Source of the DNA: Antedon mediterranea
Lineage: Eukaryota; Echinodermata; Crinoidea; Comatulida; Antedonidae
Direction of reading: 5' to 3'
Assembly: GCF_964355755.1 (NCBI RefSeq)
Contig: NC_092677.1
Coordinates: 8,809,001-8,873,000 of the forward strand
DNA length: 64,000 nucleotides
Position 1 is the first letter of the stretch. Each line of letters begins with the position of its first letter. The notes beneath the pieces were generated by a model. It did no database searches, was not told the DNA's origin, and was given only the letters and a program-made list of their open reading frames with translations. Positions 24,694 to 37,400 of the stretch are shown piece after piece. The translations under genes and the position numbers were made by a program.

Positions 24694-25690
24694 ACCATAT
24701 TAAATTCTACTGGCAAGCTGTACAACCCGGCCAGACTTAAAGCTAAGACAAAAATATTTAAGGTTCTTCTTCGTGATTTTCTTTATGCAGATGATGCCTG
24801 TTTCTGCAGCCATTCTCCTAATGGTCTACAACTTCTACTTGATAAATTTTCATGTGCCTGTGAACACTTTGGTCTCACCATAAGTGTAAAGAAAACAAAG
24901 ATTTTACCGTTTAAAACAACTGGTCAAAACAATTTTATTGTCAACAATTTTCTACTTGAAAATGTTAGTAAATTGTCTTATCTTGGTTCAGTTATAACTT
25001 ATAACAACTCTCTTGATTGTGAACTAAACATTCGAATCGGAAGAGCTTCTAGTACTCTCAGTCAGTTGTCTGCACGTGTTTGGGAAAACAAAAATATTAG
25101 AGTGGCTGTGAAGATAAAAGTGTATATGGCATGTGTCATTAGCGTCCTCTTGTATGGAGCTGAATCATGGGCAACCTATGCTAGACAAGAAAAGAAACTA
25201 AATGTCTTTCACCTCCGCTGTCTCCGGACTATCTTAAATATCAGATGGCAGGACAGGGTAACAAACAACAGTATCCTTGATAGATAGATGTGGCATTCCT
25301 TCGATATTTACATTAATTCGACAGCGAAGACTACGATGGCTTGGTCATGTCAGAAGAATGGACGATACAAGAACTCCAAAGGTTATGTTGTATGGTGAGC
25401 TAGCGAATTGTAAAAGATCCAAAGGACGTCCACTTTTGCGTTTCAAAGATGCATGTAAAAGAGACTTGAAGGCAATGGACATCAATGTTAACACCTGGGA
25501 AAAAAGGCTGATGACCGAAAATCATGGAAAGATTGTATTAAGGCAGGACTTGTACACAGTGAAGAAAAATATCGTATGGAAAATGAAGAGAGGTATCTGA
25601 AAAGAAAATCTAGATCAGCCACTGGAACTCACTGGAAAACGGATGAAATTCTCTCCAATGTCGTCTCCATAGTCAATCTTGACTGAAGGA
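24694..25690 (+). pseudogene. Non-LTR retrotransposon reverse transcriptase, broken 3' part
   Basis: From 24694 the frame reads KLYNPARLKAKTKIF, then FLYADDACF (YADD catalytic box), VISVLLYGAESW and HLRCLRTILNI, typical of LINE reverse transcriptases. A frameshift near 25280 moves the frame to RCGIPSIFTLIRQRRLRWLG and GRPLLRFKDACKRDLKA, and another lies near 25500. The 5' half, endonuclease and N-terminal palm are missing. It is an inactive 5'-truncated insertion lying between the lectin gene and the duplicated copy of its 3' end. Confidence 0.8.
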
Positions 25691-26044
25691 TGCCTGATGA
25701 GTGTGAACCATTAAAGCTGTGGGTTGCTGCTCATTACTAGTGTGAACCACCCAAATAGCTGTTGTAGAAAGCTATTCATTAATAGTTATTGTAGCATGGT
25801 AATCATCACCACCCATTAAAGGTGTTGTACATGCCTATAAATTAGATAATAGTAATTGAGATCACCGTAAAATTACTACACTTAAAATCAGAAATCCTGA
25901 AAGTCTGGTTACCGGTACAGTTTGATGGTACAGTATATCTCCCAGTTAAGTATATTTTAAAAGAAGCATTATTACTGTCCGACATTAGAAAGAGGAAGAT
26001 ATAGATTAGTTTTATGGGTGTTTTATTTTTGTACAGCTTATTTA

Positions 26045-26125
26045 TAGATTGGTGGAAATGGACTACAAGCCCGCATTGCTACTCTTACGGTGTATGACTG
26101 AATATTAGACGAGTCAAAATGAAGG
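26045..26125 (+). pseudogene. Duplicated tail of the LamG exon, interrupted
   Basis: Matches the end of lectin exon 6 (ATTGGTGGAAATGGACTACA, then GCCCGCATTGCTAC), but TGTATGACTGAATA gives an in-frame stop where the gene has TATGACCGAGTA, and an indel follows. It precedes the duplicated PAN exon by about 360 bp. Confidence 0.75.
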
Positions 26126-26488
26126 AAGACAGATATCGTTTATAAGACGATAAATAGGCCTACAAATCACAATATTTCTTATAGAGATGTTTCATAACAT
26201 ATAACTAAACAATAAGGTCGATTTTCATAACTATTTCTTTTTCATTTAGTTGTTAGACATAGCCTCTCCTAAAAAATACCAGCCAGGGAGCTTAACAGTT
26301 TAATACATAGGTTTGCCCTATTTTGACGTATTGCACAGAATGCTCCACCTCTTTGAGACCACCAGATATTTACTTGTTCGCAAAGTGGTCTCAATGTACA
26401 ATTTCGTCGCATTTTGGAAAGTCATCTAGCTGACAACACCATATGTTTATTTTAGAAGAGTAATAATAATGTTGATTTTATTGATTAG

Positions 26489-26718
26489 ATTCAGGGCAAG
26501 GGATTTTCCGGAAAGTGAGTAGCGGTCACATGATTGTCCAGTATCTTCAGAGTTCAGCTTTTCGATCAATTTCGGATTGTTCTCGATGGTGCACGGAAAA
26601 TCATCGCTGTGATGCGTTTGGTTATAGAAAGAATTATATGGCCTGCTGTTTGTATTCTGATATAGGTCTACCAGTGGAAAGCTTTGCAACAGAAAGTAAT
26701 GTGAAGTACTATGGCTGA
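26489..26718 (+). CDS. Second PAN/apple-type exon, possible alternative last exon of the lectin gene
   Basis: Follows a TTGATTAG acceptor and reads, with the same phase-1 entry as lectin exon 7, GIFRKVSSGHMIVQYLQ, DCSRWCTENHRCDAF, ACCLYSD and KYYG-stop, with no internal stop. It is clearly homologous to exon 7 (GIFQKVISSQVNGRFLQ, DCSRLCLETHCCDAF). It would give the lectin an alternative C-terminus if exon 6 spliced to it, across about 4.4 kb containing the LINE fragment. Otherwise it is the surviving exon of a duplicated gene tail. No start codon or upstream exon of its own was found. Confidence 0.55.
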
Positions 26719-28428
26719 TTTAGATTTTTTTAAATCAACCGAATGATTATAATTTGGTTATAACAATGTATTTTTACATTTTGTACAGTGTTGAATCTTG
26801 TATTATTCTCTTATACTTATTGAAATGTCAGCTAAAAAACGTATAAAATGATTGATTAATAAGCAGATAGGCCTACATATTTTATTTGTTTTTTTGGCCA
26901 GGGCAATAACCACGCTTACGCTGCGCATTCAGAATAGAGGAGATAAAACGCATCGTCATTAATTTCTAAAACTATACAGCCTTTCACAGCATACTGTTTA
27001 TGACATAATTACTCTCTCTGACTGGAGTAGAACATACAATAATTAGTAGCTTATGGCGTATTCATAGTTTTGCCGACATAATAGAGGGTTTTTTTTACAT
27101 ACAAATGAAGGATATCATGGTTAACAATCTATAGAAGAAAAAATTCTTTAAATAAGTTAAGCTGAAAAGTGAGACTTTACCATTCACTATAGTGGCAATA
27201 TTCTCTCTAGGGTGAACAGCTATAACTAACCAATCAGACGTCAGACACCAACCAACAAACGTGGGTCTGGTTACATTGCGTCTACTACACTGTATGCTGT
27301 TTGTTCACACTTTTTAACATATTTCATGAATATTTCTTTACCATGACCGAATGAATTTCCCAGTTTGGGATAATAAAGTTTTAATGAATTAAATTTGCGT
27401 TTGAATTCTGGGATTTCGCCTCTTTGCTTACGTTAATTAACGTGAGCAATTTAAGAGGGGCTAAAAATCCAGAGGAGGAATAAACATTACTTTGATTGAC
27501 AGCTATAATATATATGCTGCAATTATTACACTACTGAAATATTTAGAGATATGGAATGCTGAAGACTATACCTGAGACACACATGTCCAAAAGAAGTTTG
27601 TATTTCTGAAGAAGAGTGGAACAGACTATAATCGAGAATGCACTCTGTGTAAAAAGTATAGTCATCAGTGGTGCACCCTTACTGTCATTGGTGTGCCATG
27701 CAGATAGATATAACACACATAACACATACAGTAATGTAGTATACCAATTCTTCAAAAGCTTTGATTAATGATCTGTGTCACATACTCTCCCGGTTTACAA
27801 TCTACCTACCACCATGAGCGGAGGCATAAAACTATAAAAAAAATTCCAATACGCAACAAATTTACCATTTAGTTTTGACCGCTTATATTGGGAACTACAT
27901 CTACTGTAATTCTCTGTAGATCAGTGTGGTTTATATTTAGAAATAGAGCTGTTTTGCATCATCTCCACCAATAAAATGTGTAAAATAATAATAATAAATG
28001 AAAATTTCTATAGAACAAGTATCCTCCACCCAAGTGGCGCTATGTGCAGTAACAACTAGTAAAAACATCAGCATATAGTGATGTTTTCAGATTGATCTTA
28101 AAGCTGTTTAGACTAGTGGAGTATTAAACTGTTGTTGGTAAGCTATTCCATGAACTTGCAGTGGCAACATAATCTCCGACCCCACTGATTTTTTATCCTA
28201 CGCTCTTGAAGCAGGTTATGTGACTATGTTCGTAGACCTCTATGAAATGGTTCATAACAAGCTCTGATAAGTACGCAGGAGCACTGCCAATTGATTTTAA
28301 CCATTGGCAGATAATTCAACCACTAATCTCTGAAAACTGGTTTTGGCATCACTAAGGCTGAATCTCAACAAACCAGCTCTCACTTGTTTTATTGCATTGA
28401 TTTATTTCCCTATGGAATGCTCCATATG
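26719..28428. other. Intergenic region between the lectin locus and the USP gene
   Basis: No coding exon recognised. At 27341-27396, GAATTTCCCAGTTTGGGATAATAAAG resembles the 3' tail of a non-LTR retrotransposon. On the minus strand the segment near 28386-28403 has TTTATT words (AATAAA on the USP strand), suitable as polyadenylation signals for that gene. Confidence 0.5.
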
Positions 28429-31400
28429 CTACGAGATTGAATCTTTGTTGATTGCTAAAATCTGTTGCTTAATGTTTGTAAATTGTTCCATTAAATTCTC
28501 ATTGGAGTCGTTCTCTTCAAGAGGAGGCGGTTTTATTTTACAATTTTCACCAGAAACATCAACCAACTTTGCTAAGATGTCATTCAATTTTCCACTCAAA
28601 CGATCTAAAAAGAATGAGATGTTTCTTTTAAAATCGATTATTAAAAATAACTATCAATTCTAGATAACATATGCTCACTTAAGACTAATGCTATATCCTT
28701 CCATAAATTAAATAATCTAATTTTTCTAAAGCTTATTTTTCTGTTGCATCAAAATAAATGTCTTTTTAAAGAATGTATACCAATTTCTAACTATTTATAA
28801 AAATATAAATTAAATAACATTTGTACATAGAAAAACTATAAAAAGTATAAAATGTATCGTCAAAATATTAAAATTATATAGAATAAAATAACACATTTAT
28901 ACATACGTTACCTAAACATAGATATAGACAAGACAATTCTATTCAAATCTTTCAACTGCTCTGTAAAATATTCACTGTCTAAGGCTTAGTTTATTATGAA
29001 ATTGACATCTGCAATCGTAGCGTGATAGAAGCGTGCGACTTGCGTAATCTCCATTGACATGCAGCATGGGTTTGCAATAAATTCATACTTGTCATGTTGA
29101 CACAATTATGCCAGGTTATTTTCGCTTATAACACATGATCACAACATCAATCAATATTTCCGATATTTAAGTTTTACAAAATAAATAATTCTGTCATTGC
29201 TGTGGTTCAACAGAAAGTCTATGATATATTGGTTGCTAACCTTTGACTTATCTGGCCATGGATGGGTAGTTGGCACTTTATATAATTTGTACAGTATTAT
29301 TACCCTTATTAAAACATTCTAGATGATATGACTTTAATAATAGTATCGGTCAATGCTTACCACTCAGCCGTTGAGCAAGGTGGCTGCACCATCTTTCTCG
29401 TATGTCTTCTTCTGTCTGCGTATCTTCTTGTAGTGTAGACTGATTTAAGATAACCACACCTGGGACAATAAGATCACTGACCACCTGAAGGCCGTTGAGT
29501 GCTTCCATCTCATCACCTGACTCAAACATGTCACTACATTGTTCATTAACTTGCTGAAGTAGAATTGAAAAAAATAATTTAACTAAGAAAAGCCACATCA
29601 ACCAACATCGGACGTATCTGAATTTCCAACTTAAACTAAATTCTCTGTAATGTATATCCACATATGCTATCATATGTAAAATATATTAGGCTACTACTGT
29701 ATTACAGAATTTGCCTACACTATGTTATACTATGTTTTTTTCTTACCAACAAACACTGTCTCCTAAATTGCGCCAACACATTTGGGTCAAGACCCTTAAG
29801 TTCAAATTCACCTTCAAATAAATTATTCATTTTACAAGCATGTACAAAATATGGTAAGGCTTCTTGGTAACTGCAAAGTAAAATAAAAAAATATTTTAGT
29901 ATAATAATTACTCATAAATACAAAATATATAATACAGTTATACAAATAGGATCCGGAAGTAATTACAACCATTCTGCCTATGGAAATTCAGAGTATTTAC
30001 TTAATTCCATCCATATGTCAAAGTATTGCTGGTCTTTTTCTTGGGCATCTGTCTTCTTTTGGAACTATTTACCCATCTCTATCCATCGACCAACACTAAT
30101 TTCAAGGCTGCTTGAAAACTCATTAACTTATACTTTTCCAAACTTTTTACTTTTGCTGTCGACATTGATGATTTTGCATAATGAGCTATATAAGCCTGAA
30201 TTATTATTAAATTACTTTCATTGACATTATATTTTATCATTTATAAGTAGATTGCATCCAGTAGAAAGCATATTGCATCTTACTTTTCTTTGTAGTATTT
30301 CTGGCAACCTCCAATCAGATACAAGACAGATTTTCGGAATGTTTTATATTCCATATGCCACTTCTTGTAGATTCCATCTTCAGACTCTGTTAGCGTGCTG
30401 CTGTCTAAAGAGCGTTGAGCTAATTTTCTTACGGCTTTTGATCTGCATTTATGAAAAAGTTTCAAAATGGATGAATCAAAAAGTTAAGAATACAAAATAT
30501 CAGGATGGGATTTGGATGTAGAGAACTTCAGTCCTGTATCCAGTATATCACCTAAGTAAACCTAAGAAATATTTATGCATTACCATTAAAACACTGATAT
30601 TTTAAGTTTTGCATAATGCGCTATCTAAGCCTGACTCTATATAGTCTCTAATAATGTATCTTTATATTATTTATAAGCTTTTTTAGTCAAGTGATCAAGC
30701 AGTGTTTTCATGACATATTTTGTTTATTACCTTCAATTATTTTCTCATAAAATTAAGCTTAGCTATTCAACTTACCTATTATCATAGTTAAGTTGTTTAT
30801 CTGCAAACTGCTCTAACAGTGCTCTATCAGTTACAAAATCAGGTGCGGAATTTTTAATAAAATAAACAACCGCACTCTCTAATCTCACATCTCTGACATG
30901 ATCAATCGGTTCCGCTGCCAATTCCTTTAGCCTAATAAATTCATCTTCACAAGACTACAAATAAAGATCAATTTTCTATATTCAGGTAAATATGTAGGTG
31001 ATGAGCTGTTAGAAGCAAATTGGATTAAGCCTATGTGGTAGGGTGGTCAATTTTTCCCAACTTTCCTGGGCCTGTAGCCACCAGTATGGTTGGTAATGTT
31101 TCAACCTGACCACGTTTTCACAGAGACCTTTGACAACCCAATGGCTTAAACAGAGATTGTTCCCTTTTTTCCTGCGAAAAACGCACCACTTTATTTCTTG
31201 TGGCTACATCACTGTTTTCACACAAATAAGGAGAAATATTATGTTTTTAAGTATGGTAGCTTCAATATTAAGGGAGCATTTTGTTTGTTCATGATGGTGA
31301 CCCCCTAATAGGGGTTTTATTGTACCTGCTTAAGAGCAGCATGAGGGCCATCTTTGTTGAAAGTTTCTGTCATTTTAGTGATGACTTCTCTGCTTGCCGT

Positions 31401-34400
31401 TAACTGCATCTTTGAGTGTTCTGTAGTGAAAGTAGGGGCTGGAGAAGCTGGGGTTGGATGTGGTATAGTGGAGTCACCTGTAATAAAACAAAAATCAAAT
31501 ACAGGGTTTATGGGCTAACTTACTTTTTTATATTTTGGATTTGGCTAGATGCTTACTGTATTTGAATTTTTCCAATATCATAGGAACATTCCGTAATACA
31601 GCAGCTTGTGTTTTACAAGTATTGCATAGTAACATAGATCATGATAATCATGAAATGCTGTATTACCAAATGTTCATATGACACCTTGCAAATATTGTCA
31701 TATGTGGAGATACAACACTGAGAATCAGGTACTTGATGAATGATAAATACATTTTGACATTAGCAGGGTAAATAATACAAGCTGTCAATGTGATCCTTTA
31801 TGTATAAAGTTGTTGCTTTCTTAAGCTCTTCACAAAATTAATTTAATTAATACATTTAACTAATAACAAAATCTAATACCTCCTGCCATAACTTTATCTT
31901 TACTAACACTATCATTTTCATTTATTGCTGTTTTAACTTCTTGTCGGTTCTTTTGATCCCATGATGACATCTCGCGTTCAAATTCCTCATTGTCTTGGAT
32001 AACAAGGTCTCGTAAGTCTTCACTTAAGGAGTTCAAACCATTACTTGTTTCATCATTGGATTCTAAATATCAATTTCACTAAAGTATTATTATTCTATTC
32101 GGACATTTTTTTCCTAATTTGTGGAAAAAAAGCGAAGTCACTTCCTTGATAGAAAATTAATTCAGAACAGAGACCAATACTTCACTTCGCATACTTCAAA
32201 TCATTCAATACTAATAACAAATTGACACTACTATTCCTCTTGGGTGAATTCATGCAAGAAAAGGGGGAACTTATTGTCAAAGGGAAGAAGTGACGATTCC
32301 TGAAACGGTACTTTTTGCGTCTCTTTAGATCATTCTTATAGGAGCTCACAGGAGCGCCGGCCTAATTACGCCTGTATTCAATATTATGATTATTATACTA
32401 CACTAAAAATTATACATTATTAGTGTATATACAATATATGAACTGGTGGCACACAATACAATTAAGCTTATTTGGTAGCCCAAGTTGTTAGCGGCCGATT
32501 TGAATCTAACAGCTTTCTGTATGATACAATTGGTTATACGTTTACAAACCTTCAAACAATTCATGTTTACTATCATCCACATAGATCAAGCAATAGGCAC
32601 TTGTGTTGCTACCACCTCCAACCGACTCCTGCTGAAGTTCCTCCCATGTGACTTCTGTCACAGAGACATCGTTGAACTTAAGCCAGACATTGCGTGCATG
32701 GTTAAGCACGTAGGCCCAATAATGACCTGAGCTTGCTTGACCTTCATGAACCAACACAGCATGAAGATTGTACTTGTACTTTGAAAAGAAACAAAGTATA
32801 TTAAATAATGATTTAATTAAAATAACTTTGATATTTAAATGTTCTGTAAATATAGATGAAAAGTCAAATGGCCGAGCGGTTAAGGCAGGGGTGCCGTTTA
32901 CAACAATATCGGCATAGGTTCAAAGGCAAATCACTCCTAGATCTGGCGGTGGATCAAGTCTTCTCGGATAAGGACTATAAACCATAGGTCCAGTGTACAC
33001 AATTATAACCCGTGTAGACTTTAAAGAATCCAGTTCATTATTTGAGACAAGTAGGGGATTACTCTGGTAAACTGGTTTACAAAATAGCCCCTTTATCAGA
33101 GGGATTACCACCTATCTGATAGAACAGTGATTAATTTACTATTGGTAATTTTCAGCCATGTGTGGTGAAAGACATAAAATAAAAGATAACAAAAAAGTAT
33201 AATCAAAAGTATTTCAATTTGTCCACTGTAGTTAGTTTACATAAAAAACAACAAAATTACATCTACCTGTTTCATATCATCGGCATCATATATAGAAGCT
33301 ATATCATTTTTAAGAGTGTTGATACACTGTTGTAACTCTGAAAAGAATTATTTTTAAAGAGATAATATTTTATTTTTGTAAATCTTGTTTATTTTGTTAT
33401 AATTGCAAATAGTAAAATAACAATTCATACACGATTTACATAAAAACCAGCTCTTTCATAGAGCAATGGTTGGGGAATGAACACCAACCTTTGGAATTAG
33501 TAGGCAAGTTATCTTAACCGCCATACCACAACTTTATTCATATTCTATGCATCAACAAAATTTAGTTTAATTATGCATTACTCATTAACTAATTGGTTTT
33601 TATAAAACCAATTTTTTTTTTACATTATATACCGGTATTATCTGTGACCAGCTGGGCAAAATCAGGGTATTTGGTAGAAGAATAGGTATCTGGTAGAAGA
33701 TAGGGGAAGGTAGGCATGTATTCCAACTTTAGAGTTGCACCTTACCTTCTAGATCCATCATGACTTCTCTTCTCCACCGGTGCAGGCAAGTTTGTAGTGT
33801 ATTTAACTCATCCTCTGTAACATGTTTTGGCACTGGTGAGACACTAATAGACTGGCCTACTTCCATTGGAGGGGTGTCTAACTTTTGGGTTATTGCATTT
33901 TCTATGGATGGTTTTGTCGGTGTGCTTTAACGAAACAAAAATCAATAATTGTGTAAATAGTTTTATTGTATAGTATATACTGGTTATACCTTAATAAATA
34001 AATCTTTATACCATAATAATATTATCCTGGATTTATAAAGCACATTTGTGAAACTTCTGAGCATTGTAAATATTATTACTCTGGTCATTTTTAGATGAAA
34101 CATGTATGGAAATATACTTCCATAATGCAGCAAGTAATCAGCGCAAAGTTGTGTCTTGACCTTACCAGGTACCCATTTGTACACCTGGGTGAAGAGAGGC
34201 AAACTTAACCAAAGTATCTTGCCTAAGGATACAAACAATGCGACACACGTTGGATTTAAACTCACGATCTTACGCACACTGCGCCACACGGCCATACAAT
34301 TTTAATACTGAAGGCCACTGACCTTTCTCTTGATGTATCTGGCGAAAGCATTTCAACGTCTTGGGGATAGCCACCGGCAACGTCATCATCATTACCCAAG

Positions 34401-37400
34401 GAGCCTTCAAATCTACTACTAATGGACGGTTGAGTTGTAACTATCTCTTCTTTACAAATTCTATGTATATCAAGAGTATTATCAGCGTGTTCAATATCTA
34501 CAGGATAATAGTCGCAGTTTCTCTTTGTGCCATGATTCGTTCGACACGTTCGAGCCCCTTGCTTACGTGGTGAATTTCCCTCATCATTGTAATATGGTTG
34601 TGCCACTGGTTTGCTGTTGGCAAACTCTAGAGCGTATTGCAGAACATCATGAAGTGGAAATCTTTTGGCACCAGAACCATAGTTCATATATCTGGGAAAA
34701 GAAATGTTATATATATAGACAAATCTGTTTTAAGCTCTGTCTAAACTATCAAACTTTATGCGACAACAAAATGTGATGTGCCCATATATGGATACAATGA
34801 TGTCATATTATTACTACCATATTTGGGAGCATCACACTTTTTTTGTCTAAGTGATAGTGTAGACAGAGCTTCAGAAACCATACAAACAATATTCTACCGC
34901 AGTTTACTGCAGTAACTAAACTTTGTTTACTCTTTAACCTCTTTTTGCAATTATATACAAGGTATGTATTGACAAATTAGAGAATTAATATTTTAATGCA
35001 CCCTAAAACTTTAATTAAGAATAACTGTAATCGAATGTTTGTAAATTACCTTTCTAAATGTTTTTGAAGTTCTGCAACGTTTTCTTTCATTCTACGTACT
35101 TCTTCTCGCTTTTTTTTCGTCTTCTCTCGATTACACGCCATGTATCTTCAGAAACAAACAAGATACAGTTAAAAAGCTGATTTTATTAATTATATAAGCT
35201 AAACAATTTACAGTAGTTCTAAAAATGTTGCAGAAGGAGAATTTCAAATGCACAAATGCAATTGTTACTTCAACTAACTAGAACAGAAGCATAAGCCATC
35301 ACAAAGTTTTAATAATGCACAACTTACCCTTCATAAAAATTTTTCTATTTTTTTTCATATAAGAAAAATATTGAACTCGGCTTAAAGTTTAAATTTCTTA
35401 ACCAAAAAGACATTCCACCACCAAGAATATAAATTTTTTTTTTATATAAGTTACCTGTCCATGTAAAGGGTCCTTGGAAAATTACATCGATTATGAATCT
35501 TTTCAGCTTTTCCGAGCGCTTGGTTAAAATGAAATCGAGAAAGTTCAAATGTCACTACTTGGGGCAATCTTGTGAACCAATGCTGTAGATAAGTTTGAAA
35601 AAAGCAGTACATTTCATGAATCATAGATGTGCTTGAAAACCTGTTTATACAACAACTACTAAATCGAAACAAACTAAACTCATACGTTATTTCAGTGAAA
35701 AATGTAGTTACTAGAGTGACAGCATCAGAACAATGTTGATAATGTCCCTTAATTGTGTATTGCACAGATATATAAGGGATAGAATATCATGATTTCCGGA
35801 CATTTTTTATTGTCGATCGTTAAAGTTACGGGGATCAACAGAGTTGTAACGGCAAATGGAGATCGTGAAGAAATATATGTCCAATATAAATATCACAACA
35901 AAGGGGAAGTAACCGATACATTTTTAGCCTCATTACCTCTTGTCCTGATTTAGCTGACGTATCACTGTTTACATTTTCAATTTCTCCATGTGCAGTAGAT
36001 GCCTCAATGCTGTCATGCAATTCAACAAAATCTTTAACATGTAGTGGATATTGACCAAATGTTTCTTCATTTTTGAAAATCTTTCCTGAAAAAAAAAAGA
36101 AATTACATGCACATTATATATACGTATACAATAAAATATATTTGTTTTAATATATGTATTGATCTTCAAAACATGTTCAGTAAAATAATTTCTGGAACAA
36201 AAGTAAAAAATAAAATAACTGATGCAATGCATTCATTCATTTATTTATGGTAAAACACAGTAAAATATGTGCATGGTTTAAAATTATTTTTGTTTGTTCA
36301 AAGTTGAAAATTCACATAAAAAAATATAAAAATGAGTAAAAAGAGTTAAAGTTTGTAAAATACAAATAAAACAAATCATTTAAAATACAGATTAAATACA
36401 ATGTTGTATAATTACTCTAAAAACAAAAAACAAATTACTGTTTTAACTTTTAAAAATGAAATTCGGCAACACACTTACTGCAGTAATTATAAAACACAAG
36501 TGGCAGATCTGGGGAGCGCAAGATATCAAACAGTAGTTCATGATTTCATGTTCTAAGATGTCAAAATAGGGAGCACTCACTCGAAGTGTAAAACCACTGG
36601 ATCTGCCCCTGAACACTAAGTAAAATCTTACCTTCATTTACACCAAGTGACATGAACTGACCATAGAATAAATGAAGCATTGGGTTTGCCCACTGACTCT
36701 CTTCACTGAAATGTCAAATTAAGGAATACAACTTTAAGATAATGAATAATTAATTCTGTATTAATTTAGGATACCGTAGTTTAAGGGGGAGGCCGCTTAA
36801 TTATCCTTAACGGCTATGTGGCTTCTCCGAGAGATGTGTCTCTGAATTGTCATAAATAAAAAATAAAAAAAATCAGACTTCATGGTTGTCATGGTGATTC
36901 AGACTTTTTTTAGGACAAATATTTCAATTTTTAGTAGAAATTATAACACATACCCTTCTTTTGGTGTTGGTGGTCTAGAACAGTCCGATTTAAATGTTTC
37001 TTCTAACCATTCTAGTAGCTTGTGAGTAAATTCACTTACATCCTATGAAAAGAAGATATTTAGCTTTATCTGCAATCTATGTTACAGTATTATAACAAAA
37101 TACCAAAACAAATCATGACAGTCTCATCTGTTACTGCTGTAAAAAATGCAGTCACTGCAGTAGAATAACTTACCTGCTGACTGTCACCATCATTGTTGAA
37201 TGCTGCTTTAAGTATCTGCACTGACTTTGTAGGATCAACATACTTCCTGTTAGTCCCAATCATCAATGCAAACAGTGCTCGTAATTCTGCCATAAATGCC
37301 AGATTACGCTGCTCCTATAAAAAAAAGAGAAAATTGTCAATCCTATTAAAATTGACTTTCAAATTTTTGTGACATTATTTTGTTGTTTTTTTTTTTCACT

